64,000 nt of DNA from Thiohalobacter sp. IOR34 (GCF_030406045.1 NZ_CP128988.1:2505001-2569000), one strand, 5' to 3'; shown: positions 45,981 through 56,218, counted from the first letter of the stretch. Notes: generated by a model not told the origin, from the sequence alone. Made by a program: numbers and translations.

Positions 45981-46778
45981 ATGGCCGCCCGCCCTGTCGA
46001 ACTGGCGCAGATCACCGACTGTCACCTGTTCGCCGATCCCGAGGGCCGCCTGAAGGGCGTGCAGACCGAGGCCACCCTGGCCGCGGTGATCGCCCTGGTG
46101 CGGCAGCGCCACGAGCACCTCGATGCGGTGCTGGCCAGCGGCGATCTGGTGCACGACGGTTCGGAGGCAGGCTACCGACGGCTGCATGCCCTCTTCGGGG
46201 GCCTGCGTGCCCCCGTCTACTGTGTGCCCGGCAATCATGACGAGACCGGAGCGATGCGCCGCAGCCTGGACGGCCGGCGACTGCAGTGGGTACGACAGGC
46301 CGACCTCGGCCCCTGGCGGATCGTCTTTCTCGATTCCAGCCTGCCGGACAGCGAGGGTGGCCACCTCGATGAAGCGGAGTTCGCGGCCCTGGAGGCAAGC
46401 CTCGCCGGGGCCGGCGCCCGGCACGTCCTGGTCTGCCTGCACCACCCGCCGCTGCGCGTCGGCAGCCACTGGCTGGACACCATGGTCATCGACAACGGCG
46501 ACCACCTGCTGGAACGGCTGGCCGCCGAGCCACGCGTCCGCGGCCTGGTCTGCGGGCACATCCACCAGAACCTCGATCTGAGCCTGGGCCAGCTGCGCCT
46601 GCTCGGCAGTCCCTCCACCTGCATCCAGTTCCTGCCGGACAGCGAGACATTCACCCTGGAGGCCATCCCCCCCGGCTACCGCTGGCTGCGCCTTCTGGCG
46701 GACGGCCGTATCGAGACCGGCATCGAACGCATTGCAGACCTGCCAGCGGGGCTGGAACTGACCCCGGAAGAGTACTGA
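45981..46778 (+). CDS. cpdA: 3',5'-cyclic AMP phosphodiesterase CpdA
   Basis: Calcineurin-like metallophosphoesterase of 265 aa that hydrolyses cAMP and thereby tunes CRP signalling. The full metal motif set is visible: D13 and H15 (ITDCHLF), SGDLVHDG, GNHDE, LHHPP and GHIHQ. It is the usual Icc/CpdA length. The ATG lies 13 bases after the P460 stop. Downstream comes a repeat array. No crp or cyaA gene is in this window. Confidence 0.9.
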   Translation: MAARPVELAQITDCHLFADPEGRLKGVQTEATLAAVIALVRQRHEHLDAVLASGDLVHDGSEAGYRRLHALFGGLRAPVYCVPGNHDETGAMRRSLDGRRLQWVRQADLGPWRIVFLDSSLPDSEGGHLDEAEFAALEASLAGAGARHVLVCLHHPPLRVGSHWLDTMVIDNGDHLLERLAAEPRVRGLVCGHIHQNLDLSLGQLRLLGSPSTCIQFLPDSETFTLEAIPPGYRWLRLLADGRIETGIERIADLPAGLELTPEEY

Positions 46779-47497
46779 CCAGAAAAGCCGCAGGCCGCGG
46801 GACCGTGGCGGAGGACGCCCCATCGCGGCGTGGACGCCGCTCCTACAGGGCATGGCAGCTCGATTTTGCGTAGGAGCGGCCTCCAGGCCGCGATCGAGGA
46901 TCGCATCACCCGCCGTCGTCAGGCGGAACCGAGGATGGCCACGAAACCCACCAAACCCACGAAAAGATCGATGGCCACGGAAGGCATTGCAGGAGCGGCC
47001 TCCAGGCCGCGATCGGGGATAGCATCACCCGCCGTCGCCAGGCGGAACCGGCGATGGCCACGAAACCCGCGAAACCCACGGAAAACGTTGTAGGAGCGGC
47101 CTCCAGGCCGCGATCGGGGGTGGCATCACCCGCCATCGTCAGGCGAAACCTACGATGGCCACGAAACCCGCGAAACCCACGAAAAGATCGATGGCCACGG
47201 CATCCACGGAAAACAGTGCAGGAGCGGCCTCCAGGCCGCGATCAAGGTGGCATCACCCGCCGTCGTCAGGCGAAACCTACGATGGCCATGAAACCCGCGA
47301 AAAGGTCGATGGCCACGGAACCCACGGAAAACGTTGAAGGAGCGGCCTCCAGGCCGCGATCAAGGGGGTATCACACGCCGTCGTCAGGCGAAACCTACGA
47401 TGGCCACGAAACCCGCGAAACCCACGAAAAGATCGATAGCCACGGAACCCACGGAACACATTGTAGGAGCGGCCTCCAGGCCGCGATCGGGGGGCGA
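46779..47497. repeat. Compound tandem array, inverted relative to the 31-32 kb array
   Basis: REP cores in the orientation AGCGGCCTCCAGGCCGCGAT occur near 46872, 46991, 47095, 47222, 47340 and 47465. A variant REP pair sits at about 46820-46845. Between them lie GGCCACGAAACCCACGAAAA blocks and CGTCGTCAGGCG-type hairpins. These are the complement of the unit at 31.1-32.0 kb. No gene is supported in this interval. Confidence 0.9.
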
Positions 47498-48706
47498 TCA
47501 GGATGCGCGGCGCACCCGCGCGCGATGACAGCCATATGCAAACAGCGCCGCCCCGAGCAGCACGACAGCGCCCATCAGCAGTACCGCCGCCTGTACCCCC
47601 AACCGCTCGGCCAGGGCGCCGGCCAGCAGGTTGCCGAGTGGCGTGAAGCCGATGAAGATCACCGAGAACAGCGCCATCACCCGGCCACGCAGCGCATCCG
47701 GGATGGAGAGCTGCAGGAAGGTGTTGCTGGCTGCGGCCACCGAGGTCAGTGAGAAACCGACCAGCAACAGCACCGTCAGCGCCAAAGGGAAGAGCGTGAT
47801 GCGGGAAAAGAGCAGCAGGCCGAGACCGAGCAGCAACCCGGCGAGGGCGATCAGCCGTGTCAGCCCGGCCGCCTTGTGCCGTAGCGCCAGGTGCAGGGCC
47901 CCGGCCAGGGCACCGGCGCCAGCGGCACCGACCAGCAGCCCAAGCTGCTCGGCACCGCCGCCGAACACTTCGCGGGCGAATACCGGCATCAGCACCAGAT
48001 AGGGATTGGCGAACAGGCTGACGACACCCACCAGCAGCAGGGTCATGCGCAGCGCCCGCTCGTGCCAGGCGAAGCGCAGTCCCTCGACGATACCCCGCCC
48101 CCGGCTGCCACCGCCGGGCGGGCTGTCGGTCAGACGCATGACCAGCAGGGCAACGATCACCGCCAGATAGGACAGGGCATTGAGCAGGAACACGCCCCCC
48201 TCCCCCAGCCAGCCGATCAGCCAGCCGGCCGTGACCGGGCCCAGCGTCCGCGCCAGGTTGAAGGTACTGGAATTGAGGCCGATGGCGTTGTGCAGATCCT
48301 GGCGCGGCACCAGCTCCGCCACCAGGGTGTGGCGGGCCGGCATCTCGAAGGCATGGACGAAGCCCAGCAGGGTGGCCAGCAGCATGACGTGCTCCACCCT
48401 GATCACATCGGTGAGGGTCAGCCCGGCCAGTACCAGCGCCTGAAGCATGGCCAGGGCCTGGGCCCCCAGGAACAGCCGGCGGCGGGGCAGGCGATCGGCC
48501 ACCAGGCCGCCGAACAGCCCCAGCAGCAGCACGGGGGCCATGCCGAGAAAGCTGACCAGGCCGAGCATGAAGCTGGATTCCGTCAGCCGGTACACCAGCC
48601 AGGCCTGGGCGACATTCTGCATCCAGGTGCCGTGCAGGGACAGGATCTGGCCGAAGAAATACAACCGGTAGTTGCGGTGACGAAGGGAACGGAACAGGCG
48701 TGGCAT
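47498..48706 (-). CDS. MFS transporter (EntS-like exporter family)
   Basis: 402 aa with about twelve membrane helices. The start RSLRHRNYRLYFFGQILSLHGTWMQNVAQAWLVYRLT and the loop GLFGGLVADRLPRRR (motif A) place it in the MFS_3 group that contains the enterobactin exporter EntS and related drug or siderophore exporters. No siderophore genes are nearby, so the substrate is unknown. The ATG at 48706 is chosen at the conserved N-terminus. The gene ends 3 bases after the array border. Confidence 0.82.
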   Translation of the reverse strand: MPRLFRSLRHRNYRLYFFGQILSLHGTWMQNVAQAWLVYRLTESSFMLGLVSFLGMAPVLLLGLFGGLVADRLPRRRLFLGAQALAMLQALVLAGLTLTDVIRVEHVMLLATLLGFVHAFEMPARHTLVAELVPRQDLHNAIGLNSSTFNLARTLGPVTAGWLIGWLGEGGVFLLNALSYLAVIVALLVMRLTDSPPGGGSRGRGIVEGLRFAWHERALRMTLLLVGVVSLFANPYLVLMPVFAREVFGGGAEQLGLLVGAAGAGALAGALHLALRHKAAGLTRLIALAGLLLGLGLLLFSRITLFPLALTVLLLVGFSLTSVAAASNTFLQLSIPDALRGRVMALFSVIFIGFTPLGNLLAGALAERLGVQAAVLLMGAVVLLGAALFAYGCHRARVRRAS

Positions 48707-48845
48707 GGCCGCGAGCCTACCGCAAAAGCCGGCACCCGGCACGCCGGCACGCCCCCGCAGAGCAGCACACCGACGACGGACTTGCCGCAGGCGGGCCCAC
48801 GCACTAAGCTGCAGCGATGAGTTCAGGGAGGACGTGACAACACCC

Positions 48846-49463
48846 ATGGCACAGAACAACCACCAGAGGCCGGCCTTCGTGATCGCCGCAACACTCGCCG
48901 GCCATCTCTACCGGGTGATGCACATCGCCAAGCTGATGTCGCTCAGCGCCAGCAACGCCAAGGGCGTGGCCGCCCGGGCCGGGGAGAAGGCCATGGGCTT
49001 CCGCCCCATCACCGACTTCATCGCCGAGATGGCGAACGACACCATCCACCACGCCACCCGGATCAACCAGCACGCGCTCTCCGTCTCCCGCACCTCGGTC
49101 GCCTCGCAGCGCAGCCATATCGCCAAGGGCCACCTGGAGCAGACCCGGCGCAAGCTGGAAGGCCAGCGCCGCAAAGCCTACCTCGACGAACTGATCGGCG
49201 CCGCCGAGGCCAAGCACGACGCCCTGGAAGAGGACATCCGCGAGACCATCCACATCCTCAGCCTGGAGCTGGAGGAGATCCGCCAGGGCATGCGCGGCGC
49301 CAACATCATCGTCACCAACTCACGCACCGAGGCGGCGCGGGCCGGCGAGTTCCGCCCCTACCTGGAATCCATCGCCAGCAGCGTGGAAGAGGCGGCCAAC
49401 GACATCCAGAAGGAGATCGGCGCCTGCCGCTCCCTGATCGAACAGCTCAAGCATGCATCCTGA
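48846..49463 (+). CDS. Soluble coiled-coil protein with chemoreceptor-tip-like segment
   Basis: 205 aa, mostly helical, no clear membrane segment. Residues about 27-70 (LSASNAKGVAARAGEKAMGF then FIAEMANDTIHHA) resemble the signalling hairpin of methyl-accepting chemotaxis proteins, where LNAxIEAARAGExGxGF and an EVRxLAxxT helix follow. The glutamine/asparagine signature of the CheA/CheW-binding tip is changed, so classical kinase coupling is doubtful. The rest is long amphipathic helix ending EIGACRSLIEQLKHAS. Next comes, 18 bases later, an oxygen-sensor-type diiron protein, so the two probably function as a sensor pair. Confidence 0.6.
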   Translation: MAQNNHQRPAFVIAATLAGHLYRVMHIAKLMSLSASNAKGVAARAGEKAMGFRPITDFIAEMANDTIHHATRINQHALSVSRTSVASQRSHIAKGHLEQTRRKLEGQRRKAYLDELIGAAEAKHDALEEDIRETIHILSLELEEIRQGMRGANIIVTNSRTEAARAGEFRPYLESIASSVEEAANDIQKEIGACRSLIEQLKHAS

Positions 49464-49481
49464 CCCCATGGGTGACCCAAG

Positions 49482-50213
49482 ATGAAAACCACGACCCTCT
49501 ACGACGGCCGCCACCGCTGGATCGCCTTCGGGCGCGACCCCGACAAGCCGGAGAAGATCATCGACACCAACCAGTATCTGATCGTCGACGGCAAGCGGGC
49601 CCTGCTGATGGACCCCGGCGGCATCGAGATCTTTTCCGCCATGCTGGCCTCGGTGCTGCGCTTCACCGACATCGATGCCATCACCGACCTGTTCGCCTCG
49701 CATCAGGACCCGGACATCATCTCCTCGCTCGGACTCTGGGACCAGGCCCTGCCCCATGCACGGCTCCATGCCCCCTGGCTGTGGGAGGGCTTCCTGCGCC
49801 ACTTCGGGCTGAACCACATCGAATACGTGGCCATCCCCGACGAGGGCAGCACCCTGTCGCTGGAGACGGCGCAGATCCAGTTCATCCCGGCCCACTACCT
49901 GCACGCCTCGGGCAACTTCCACGTCTACGACCCGGCCGCGCGGATCCTGATGAGCGGCGACGTGGGCGCGGCGCTGGAACCCGAGGGTGCGCCCATGTTC
50001 GTGGAGGACTTCGAGGAACACATCCCGAAGATGAAGATGTTCCACCAGCGCTGGATGCCCTCCAACAAGGCGAAACAGGACTGGATCCGGCGGGTGCGCG
50101 CCCTCGACATCGACATGCTCGCCCCCCAGCACGGCCGCATCTTCCGCGGTGACGACGTCAAGCGTTTCCTGGACTGGTTCGAGGCGCTGGAGGTCGGCAC
50201 GGCAGTCGGCTGA
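49482..50213 (+). CDS. Metallo-beta-lactamase-fold diiron protein, oxygen-sensor (ODP) type
   Basis: 243 aa. The metal motif is H74-Q-D76-P-D78 (SHQDPDII), the H-x-E/D-x-D pattern of flavodiiron and ODP-type diiron proteins rather than the HxHxDH of hydrolases. Later ligands are visible in AHYLHASGNFHVY, SGDVGAA and APQHGRIF. No flavodoxin domain is attached. In spirochaetes and others ODP binds O2 and speaks to chemotaxis kinases. Here it is paired with a chemoreceptor-tip-like protein, which supports a sensory role. Confidence 0.75.
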   Translation: MKTTTLYDGRHRWIAFGRDPDKPEKIIDTNQYLIVDGKRALLMDPGGIEIFSAMLASVLRFTDIDAITDLFASHQDPDIISSLGLWDQALPHARLHAPWLWEGFLRHFGLNHIEYVAIPDEGSTLSLETAQIQFIPAHYLHASGNFHVYDPAARILMSGDVGAALEPEGAPMFVEDFEEHIPKMKMFHQRWMPSNKAKQDWIRRVRALDIDMLAPQHGRIFRGDDVKRFLDWFEALEVGTAVG

Positions 50214-50274
50214 AGGGCCGGCCTGGGAAACCCTCGATCGCGGCCGGGAGGCCGCTCTGACTTCTAGCTTCTAG

Positions 50275-50413
50275 CCCGAATATTGCGTCAGGTCCCCCGA
50301 TGATGGCATGGCTGGACCCGCGGGTATCGCGGCCTGGAGGCCGCTCCTACAACATATTGTGCCGCCACACCCCGTAGGAGCGGCCTCCAGGCCGCGATTG
50401 GGCAATATCCGGG
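50275..50413. mobile_element. MITE-B complete copy (139 bp) within a heptamer array
   Basis: Ends CCCGAATATTG and CAATATCCGGG enclose a REP pair (about 50327-50350 and 50374-50398). A perfect CTAG duplication flanks it (50271-50274 and 50414-50417). Removing the element and one CTAG leaves five heptamers in exact register (CTGACTT, three CTAGCTT, CTGACTT), so the target was an intact array. The remaining sequence from 50214 to 50433 is a degenerate REP and array remnants, with no gene. Confidence 0.9.
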
Positions 50414-50433
50414 CTAGCTTCTAGCTTCTGACT

Positions 50434-51651
50434 TCACCTCACCAACTGGTTGAGATCGAAGATCGGCAACAGGATGGCGAGCACGATGACCAGCACCATG
50501 CCGCCCATGCCGACGATGAGCAGCGGTTCGAGCAGCCCCAGGAGGGTGGCGACCAGGGTCTCGATCTCGCGTTCCTGACTGATGGCGGCGCGTTCCAGCA
50601 TCGCCTCCAGGCGGCCGCTGGCCTCGCCGCTGGCGATCAGGTGCAGGGTCAGCGGCGGGAAGTAGCCGCTCTTCTCCAGGGCCGAGTGGATGCTCGCCCC
50701 CTCGCGCACCTTGCGTGCCGCCGCCTCCACCGCTTCGCGCATGGGCAGATTGGCCATCACCCCCGCCGAGATGCGCAGCGCATCCAGCACCGGCACACCG
50801 CTGGCGGCGAGGATGCTGAAGGTGCGGGCGAAGCGCGCCGTGTTGACGCCGCGCACCAGACGCGACACCAGCGGCACCTGCAGCAACAACCGATGCCAGC
50901 GGCGACGCATCGCCGGGTTGCGCAGCAACAGCGCCGACGCCACCCCCGCCAGCAACACCTGCAACAGCAGCAGCCAGCCGTAGTCCTGCACGAAACCGCT
51001 CACCGCGATCAGGCCTCGGGTCAGCAGCGGCAACTGCTGCCCGATGTTCTCGAACACCTGCACCACCTGGGGCACCACATAGGCCAGCAGCAGGGTGACG
51101 ATGCCGATCGCCAGCAGGGTGAGGATGGCGGGATAGACCAGCGCCAGCTGGATCTTCTGCTTCAGCTGCTGATGGCTCTCGGTGTAGTCGGCGAGGCGTT
51201 CCAGCACCAGGTCCAGGTGGCCGGACTGCTCGCCGGCAGCGACCGTGGCCCGGTACAGCTCGGGGAAGGCCTGGGGGAAGTCGGCCAGGCCGCGGGCCAG
51301 CGTATGGCCCTCCATGACCCGCGCCCGCACAGCCAGCAGCATGCGCTGCAGGCGCGGCTTGTCGGTCTGCTGGGAGACGGTGCGCAGCGCCTCCTCCAGG
51401 GGCAGGGCGGAACGCACCAGGGTTGCCAGCTGGCGGGTGATCAGCGCCAGCTCGGCGGCACTGATGCCGCGTGACAGGCCGAAGCGGATGCGGCGCTGCT
51501 CGCCAGCCTTCTCCACCACCGGCTCGACGCTGAGCGGGGTAAGCCGCTTCTCGCGCAGCTGCTGGCGGATCTGGCGCGCGGTATCGCCCTCCAGCACGCC
51601 GCTGCACTCACGGCCGCTCTCGTCCAGTGCAGTGTATTCGAAGGCACCCAT
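50434..51651 (-). CDS. gspF: Type II secretion inner-membrane platform protein GspF
   Basis: 405-aa polytopic protein of the secretion platform that couples the GspE ATPase to pseudopilus growth. It has two repeated cytoplasmic domains (with ITRQLATLVRSALPLEEALR and FARTFSILAASGVPVLDALR, each followed by a GExSGxLxxxLExLA-type helix) and three membrane helices. The ATG at 51651 lies 8 bases past the GspE stop. It is last in the gspC-D-E-F series; gspG-M must be elsewhere. Confidence 0.93.
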   Translation of the reverse strand: MGAFEYTALDESGRECSGVLEGDTARQIRQQLREKRLTPLSVEPVVEKAGEQRRIRFGLSRGISAAELALITRQLATLVRSALPLEEALRTVSQQTDKPRLQRMLLAVRARVMEGHTLARGLADFPQAFPELYRATVAAGEQSGHLDLVLERLADYTESHQQLKQKIQLALVYPAILTLLAIGIVTLLLAYVVPQVVQVFENIGQQLPLLTRGLIAVSGFVQDYGWLLLLQVLLAGVASALLLRNPAMRRRWHRLLLQVPLVSRLVRGVNTARFARTFSILAASGVPVLDALRISAGVMANLPMREAVEAAARKVREGASIHSALEKSGYFPPLTLHLIASGEASGRLEAMLERAAISQEREIETLVATLLGLLEPLLIVGMGGMVLVIVLAILLPIFDLNQLVR

Positions 51652-51659
51652 GCCCGGGA

Positions 51660-53159
51660 TCAATCCTCGCGGGTAACGCGCAGCACCTCTTCGATGCTGG
51701 TCTCGCCGGCCAGCACGCGGCGCATGCCGTCGTCGCGCAGGCTGGGCGAGCGCTGCCGTGCATGGCGTTCCATCTCCGCCTCGCCGGCGCCGTCGTGGAT
51801 CATCTGCGCCAGCGGCTCGTCGACCTCGACCAGCTCGTAGATGCCGGTCCGGCCGTGATAGCCGAGCTGGCTGCAAGCCGGACAGCCGACCGGGCGGTAG
51901 AGGGTCGGGGTTGCCGAGGGCTCCAGCCCGAGCAGCTCGCAGTCGCGGGCGTTGGCCTGGTAGGGCTGCTTGCACTCGGGGCAGAGCACCCGCACCAGGC
52001 GCTGCGCCAGGACACCGATCAGGCTGGAGGACACCAGGAAGGGCTCGACGCCCATGTCGCGCAGCCGGGTCACGGCGCCGACCGCGGAATTGGTGTGCAG
52101 GGTGGAGAGCACCAGGTGACCGGTGAGCGAGGCCTGGACGGCGATCTCCGCGGTCTCCAGGTCGCGGATCTCGCCGACCATCACCACGTCCGGATCCTGG
52201 CGGAGGATGGCGCGCAGGCCGCGGGCGAAGCTCATGTCGACCTTGGGATTGACCTGGGTCTGGCCGATGCCGTCGAGGTAGTACTCGATGGGATCCTCCA
52301 CGGTGAGGATGTTGCGGCTGCGGTCGTTGAGCCGCGAGAGCATGGCGTAGAGGGTGGTGGTCTTGCCGGAACCGGTGGGGCCGGTGACCAGAATGATGCC
52401 GTGCGGTCGGGTGATGAGGCGGTCCATGACGCTGCGCGCCTCGCTCGACATGCCGAGGTGTTCCAGATCCAGCCGCCCGGCCTGCTTGTCGAGCAGGCGC
52501 AGCACCACCCGTTCGCCATGCCCCGAGGGCAGGGTGGAGACGCGCACGTCGACCGCCCGCCCGGCCACCTTGAGCGAGATGCGGCCGTCCTGTGGCAGGC
52601 GCTTCTCGGCGATGTCCAGCCGGGCCATGACCTTGATGCGGGAGACGATCAGCGGCGCCAGCACCCGCTGCGGCTGCAGCACCTCGCGCAGCACGCCGTC
52701 CACCCGGAAACGCACCACCAGGCGGTTCTCGAAGGTCTCGATGTGGATGTCCGAGGCATTCTCCTTGATCGCCTCGGTGAGCAGCGCGTTGATCAGGCGG
52801 ATGATCGGCGCATCGTCCTCGGACTCCAGCAGGTCCTCCGGCTCGGGCAGGGCCTCGGCGACATGCAGCAGATCGGTATCCTCGCCAAGGTCCTCCATCA
52901 TCTGCATCGCCTGGCCGCTATCCTGCTCGTAGGCGACCGCCAGCAGGGCCTCGAACTGCTCCGCATCCACCGGTTCCAGCGCCAGTGGCCGGCCCAGCAC
53001 CCGGCGCAGCTCGGCGATCGCCGCCGGCGTGGCGTCCTGGCGGTAACGGACCCGCACCGCGCCATCGCGTTCGCCATCGACCAGCAGACCGTGACGCCGG
53101 GCGAAGGCGAAGCTCGGCTGCAGCACGCTGTCCTCGGCCGTGCGGGAGGGATCGCTCAT
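51660..53159 (-). CDS. gspE: Type II secretion ATPase GspE
   Basis: Cytoplasmic hexameric ATPase powering secretion. Walker [11 protein letters not shown] lies near residues 259-268, with Asp and His boxes downstream and a tetracysteine zinc site (CPECKQPY ... CPACSQLGY) typical of GspE/PilB. 499 aa. The start ATG overlaps the gspD stop by 4 bases, so the proteins are made in step. Confidence 0.95.
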   Translation of the reverse strand: MSDPSRTAEDSVLQPSFAFARRHGLLVDGERDGAVRVRYRQDATPAAIAELRRVLGRPLALEPVDAEQFEALLAVAYEQDSGQAMQMMEDLGEDTDLLHVAEALPEPEDLLESEDDAPIIRLINALLTEAIKENASDIHIETFENRLVVRFRVDGVLREVLQPQRVLAPLIVSRIKVMARLDIAEKRLPQDGRISLKVAGRAVDVRVSTLPSGHGERVVLRLLDKQAGRLDLEHLGMSSEARSVMDRLITRPHGIILVTGPTGSGKTTTLYAMLSRLNDRSRNILTVEDPIEYYLDGIGQTQVNPKVDMSFARGLRAILRQDPDVVMVGEIRDLETAEIAVQASLTGHLVLSTLHTNSAVGAVTRLRDMGVEPFLVSSSLIGVLAQRLVRVLCPECKQPYQANARDCELLGLEPSATPTLYRPVGCPACSQLGYHGRTGIYELVEVDEPLAQMIHDGAGEAEMERHARQRSPSLRDDGMRRVLAGETSIEEVLRVTRED

Positions 53160-55117
53160 TGTTCGCCGTCATCCTCCGTGGACAGCAGGCTGCCGGAACC
53201 GTACTCGGGCAGCACCGGCACCTCGCTGCTCGGCATCAGGTTGACCCCCGCCTCGCGCTTCTGCAGCTGGCGGGCACGCATGAAATTGTACTTGCCGGCG
53301 CTGACGTCGGTCTCGGTAACGGCATCACGCAGGATCACCGGCCGCAGGAAGACCATCAGGTTGCGCTTCACCTTGGAGGTGCGCTGCGACTTGAACAGGT
53401 AGCCGAGCACCGGGATGTCGCCGAGCAGCGGCACCTTCTGCACGTTCTCGGTCAGCTTGTCATCGATCAGCCCGCCGAGCACCACCACCTGGCGGTCCGC
53501 CACCATGACGCTGGTCTTGATGGAACGCTTGTTGGTGATGATGTCCGCCGCACCGGTGATCGCGGTCTGGCTGACGCTGGAGCTCTCCTGCTCGATGTCC
53601 AGGCGGATGGAGTCGCCTTCGTTGATCTGCGGCTTGACCTTGAGGGTCAGGCCGACGTCCTGCCGCTGGATGGTCTGGAAGGGGTTGGTGGCCCCCGAGG
53701 CGGCACCGGTGTTGGTGAACTGGCCGGTGATGAAGGGCACGTTCTGGGCCACCACGATCTCGGCCTCCTCGTTGTCCAGGGTGACCAGGGTCGGGGTGGA
53801 GAGGATGTTGGAACCGCTGTCGCTGGCCAGCACCTTGACCAGGGCACCGAGGTTGAGGATGTCGTTGCCGAGGATGCTGGTGGTGCCCTCGAAGTAGCCC
53901 AGGCTGAGGCCGTTGCCGGTGGCCAGCGGATTCTGGGTCACGGTGTTGATCGAGGTGGTGACGTCGAAGTTGGTGCCGCCGATGCCACCGCTGCCGCTGG
54001 TGTCCTCGGTGGCGCGCCACTGCACGCCGAGCTCGGCCGCCTTGTCGGCGGTGACCTCGGCGATCACCGCCTCGACCAGCACCTGGGCCCGGCGCACGTC
54101 GAGCTGGCGGATCACCGACTGCAGGGAGCGGAACACGTCCGGCGGGGCGGTGATGACCAGGGCGTTGGCGGCGGCGTCGGCCTGGATGTTCACCCCGCCC
54201 TTGGTCGGCGGCACCTTGCCCTTCTGGCCCTTCTCGATGCTGCTGCTGACCCCGGTCAGCACCTTGAGCAGATCCTCGGCCTTGGCGTATTTGAGATACA
54301 GCACATGGGTGTTGCCACCCCGCTCCAGCGGGGTGTCCAGGTGGGTGATCACTGCCCGCAGCCGCAGCCGCTCGGCGCGGTCGCCGCCCAGCATCACGCT
54401 GTTGGTGCGCTCGTCGGCGATCAGCACCGCGCCACCGGCCGCGGCCGGCTGCTTGCCCGGCTGGCCGCGCTTCAGGGCATTGAGGATGCGCACCACCTCG
54501 GTGGCCGAGGCGTGCTGCAGCGGGATCACCTCGATCTCGCTGTCGCTCTGCTGGTCGATGCGATGGATGATGGTCACCAGGCGCTCGACGTTGTCGGCCC
54601 GGTCGGAGATGATCAGCACGTTGGTCGCCGGATAGGCGGCCAGATGGCCCTGCTGCGGCACCAGCGGCCGCAGGATGGGCACCAGCTGGGCGGCGGCCAC
54701 GTTGTCGATCTGCACCACCCGGGTGACCATCTGGTCACCGCGGACCTGGCGGGCCCTCTGCACCGTGGGGATGGCATCCTGCTTGGCGCTGACGTCGGGC
54801 ACGATCTTCACCACCTGGCCGGCCGGCACTGCGGCGAAGCCATGCACCTTGAGAATCGACAGGAACACCTGATAGACCTCCTCGGCATCCATCGGCCGCG
54901 AGGAGATCACCGTGGCCTTGCCCTTGACCCGCGGATCGACGATGAAGTTGCGCCCGCTGATCTCGGCCACGGTCTCGATCAGGACATTGATGTCCACATC
55001 CTTGAGATTGAGGGTCACGCTCTCGGCCCGGAGCGAGGCCTGGCTGCCCAGACCCAACAGCAGCACCAGCCCGGCCAGCCAGCCCCGCCACGGAAAGCTT
55101 CGATTCGTGTTGTTCAT
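53156..55117 (-). CDS. gspD: Type II secretion secretin GspD
   Basis: Outer-membrane channel of 653 aa. Signal peptide about 1-31, N0-N3 domains (ITVLI-like [27 protein letters not shown] at the N-terminus, then repeated KVVRI/ATNALVI-type modules), and the C-terminal secretin domain with [16 protein letters not shown] and [21 protein letters not shown]. No C-terminal extension for a pilotin is apparent. It is separated from gspC by a 94-base heptamer array, which is unusual within such an operon. Confidence 0.95.
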   Translation of the reverse strand: MNNTNRSFPWRGWLAGLVLLLGLGSQASLRAESVTLNLKDVDINVLIETVAEISGRNFIVDPRVKGKATVISSRPMDAEEVYQVFLSILKVHGFAAVPAGQVVKIVPDVSAKQDAIPTVQRARQVRGDQMVTRVVQIDNVAAAQLVPILRPLVPQQGHLAAYPATNVLIISDRADNVERLVTIIHRIDQQSDSEIEVIPLQHASATEVVRILNALKRGQPGKQPAAAGGAVLIADERTNSVMLGGDRAERLRLRAVITHLDTPLERGGNTHVLYLKYAKAEDLLKVLTGVSSSIEKGQKGKVPPTKGGVNIQADAAANALVITAPPDVFRSLQSVIRQLDVRRAQVLVEAVIAEVTADKAAELGVQWRATEDTSGSGGIGGTNFDVTTSINTVTQNPLATGNGLSLGYFEGTTSILGNDILNLGALVKVLASDSGSNILSTPTLVTLDNEEAEIVVAQNVPFITGQFTNTGAASGATNPFQTIQRQDVGLTLKVKPQINEGDSIRLDIEQESSSVSQTAITGAADIITNKRSIKTSVMVADRQVVVLGGLIDDKLTENVQKVPLLGDIPVLGYLFKSQRTSKVKRNLMVFLRPVILRDAVTETDVSAGKYNFMRARQLQKREAGVNLMPSSEVPVLPEYGSGSLLSTEDDGEQ

Positions 55118-55172
55118 GTCAAAGACGCCTCTCGCCAGGCCCTGCTCACCATTGCCTCACCATCCCCTGTTC

Positions 55173-55266
55173 TTCTGACTTCTGACTTCTGACTTCTGAC
55201 TTCTGACTTCTGACTTCTGACTTCTGACTTCTGACTTCTGACTTCTGGATTCTGGATTCTGACTTC
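55173..55266. repeat. Heptanucleotide array between gspC and gspD
   Basis: About 13 units, mostly TTCTGAC with a few TTCTGGA at the distal end, fill most of the 157-base gap between the gspC stop and the gspD start. The transcript would carry the complementary purine-rich repeat. Copy-number change could alter spacing or expression of the secretin gene. Confidence 0.92.
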
Positions 55267-55274
55267 TCCGCTTT

Positions 55275-56123
55275 TCACGACAACCTGAAACTCAGATCCA
55301 TCTCCCGTCGCCCACGGCGGATGTGCAGCTGCAGCTGGTCGCTCTCGCGCAGCCCCTTGAGCACCTCCATGGCCCGCGCCGCGCTGTCCAGCGGGATACC
55401 GTTGACCTCGGTGACCAGGTCACCGGGCCTGAGCCCCAGCTGGCGGAACAGCTCGGGGCGGCTCCCCGGATAGAGCCGGTAGCCGCCGAACCTGTCGTTC
55501 TCGCGGTACGGCACCGGTCGCAGCAACTCCCCCAGGGAGCGGGGGTTGCTCAGCATGCGGCTGCGATACTCGCGCAGCAGCTCGCTGGCGCGGTCGACGG
55601 CCGGCGTGGGCGCAGCCACGGCGCCCCCCCTGCGCTCGCGCGGCAGGCGCAGGGTCTCGTAGCGACCGCCACGCTGCAGGATCACCCGGTCGGGGTGGAT
55701 CTCGCTCAGCTCGGCTCCGCCCGGCAGGGTATCGCCGACCCGGTAGATCTTGCTGCTGCCGTTGGGCGCGGCGATGATCGCCCGCGCCTGTGCCGGGTCC
55801 GTCGAGGCGAACACGCCGTGCAGCACCAGCTTGAGCCGGGTCTCGGGGGCATCGATGGGCGCAGCCCTGACCGGCGCCGGGCGCTCGGCGGCGCCGAACA
55901 GGTGCCAGTCGGCGATGCGCTCCAGCGGCGCCGGGGCCGCGGCCACGGGCGGCGGCGCCTCCGACGGCAGGGCGGCCGGCTCTGTCGCCGGGGCCGGCAC
56001 CAGCAGCCAGGTCAGCCGCGCCAGCTGATAGAGCAGCAACGCCGCCAGCAGCAGGGTCAGGCCGCGGGGCAGCCGTGCGGCGCGCGGCCCGCTCAGCCAG
56101 TGGGTGATGCCTCGTGCGTGCAT
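55275..56123 (-). CDS. gspC: Type II secretion protein GspC
   Basis: Bitopic inner-membrane protein linking the platform to the secretin. One membrane helix (about 21-43), a Pro/Ala linker, an HR domain (about 95-165: LKLVLHGVFASTDPAQARAIIAAPNG ... YRVGDTLPGGAELSEIHPDRVIL) that contacts GspD, and a C-terminal PDZ domain (about 200-280). 282 aa. It is first in the minus-strand gspCDEF series. rhlB lies upstream on the same strand. Confidence 0.9.
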   Translation of the reverse strand: MHARGITHWLSGPRAARLPRGLTLLLAALLLYQLARLTWLLVPAPATEPAALPSEAPPPVAAAPAPLERIADWHLFGAAERPAPVRAAPIDAPETRLKLVLHGVFASTDPAQARAIIAAPNGSSKIYRVGDTLPGGAELSEIHPDRVILQRGGRYETLRLPRERRGGAVAAPTPAVDRASELLREYRSRMLSNPRSLGELLRPVPYRENDRFGGYRLYPGSRPELFRQLGLRPGDLVTEVNGIPLDSAARAMEVLKGLRESDQLQLHIRRGRREMDLSFRLS

Positions 56124-56218
56124 GATTATGTTTCAGTCGGCACCGGGCGCCGGAATCAGGCGCCCGGGCACTCCTCGCGCCCCTCGTTCACATCAATTAT
56201 TGTCTTCGTGGCGGCTTC

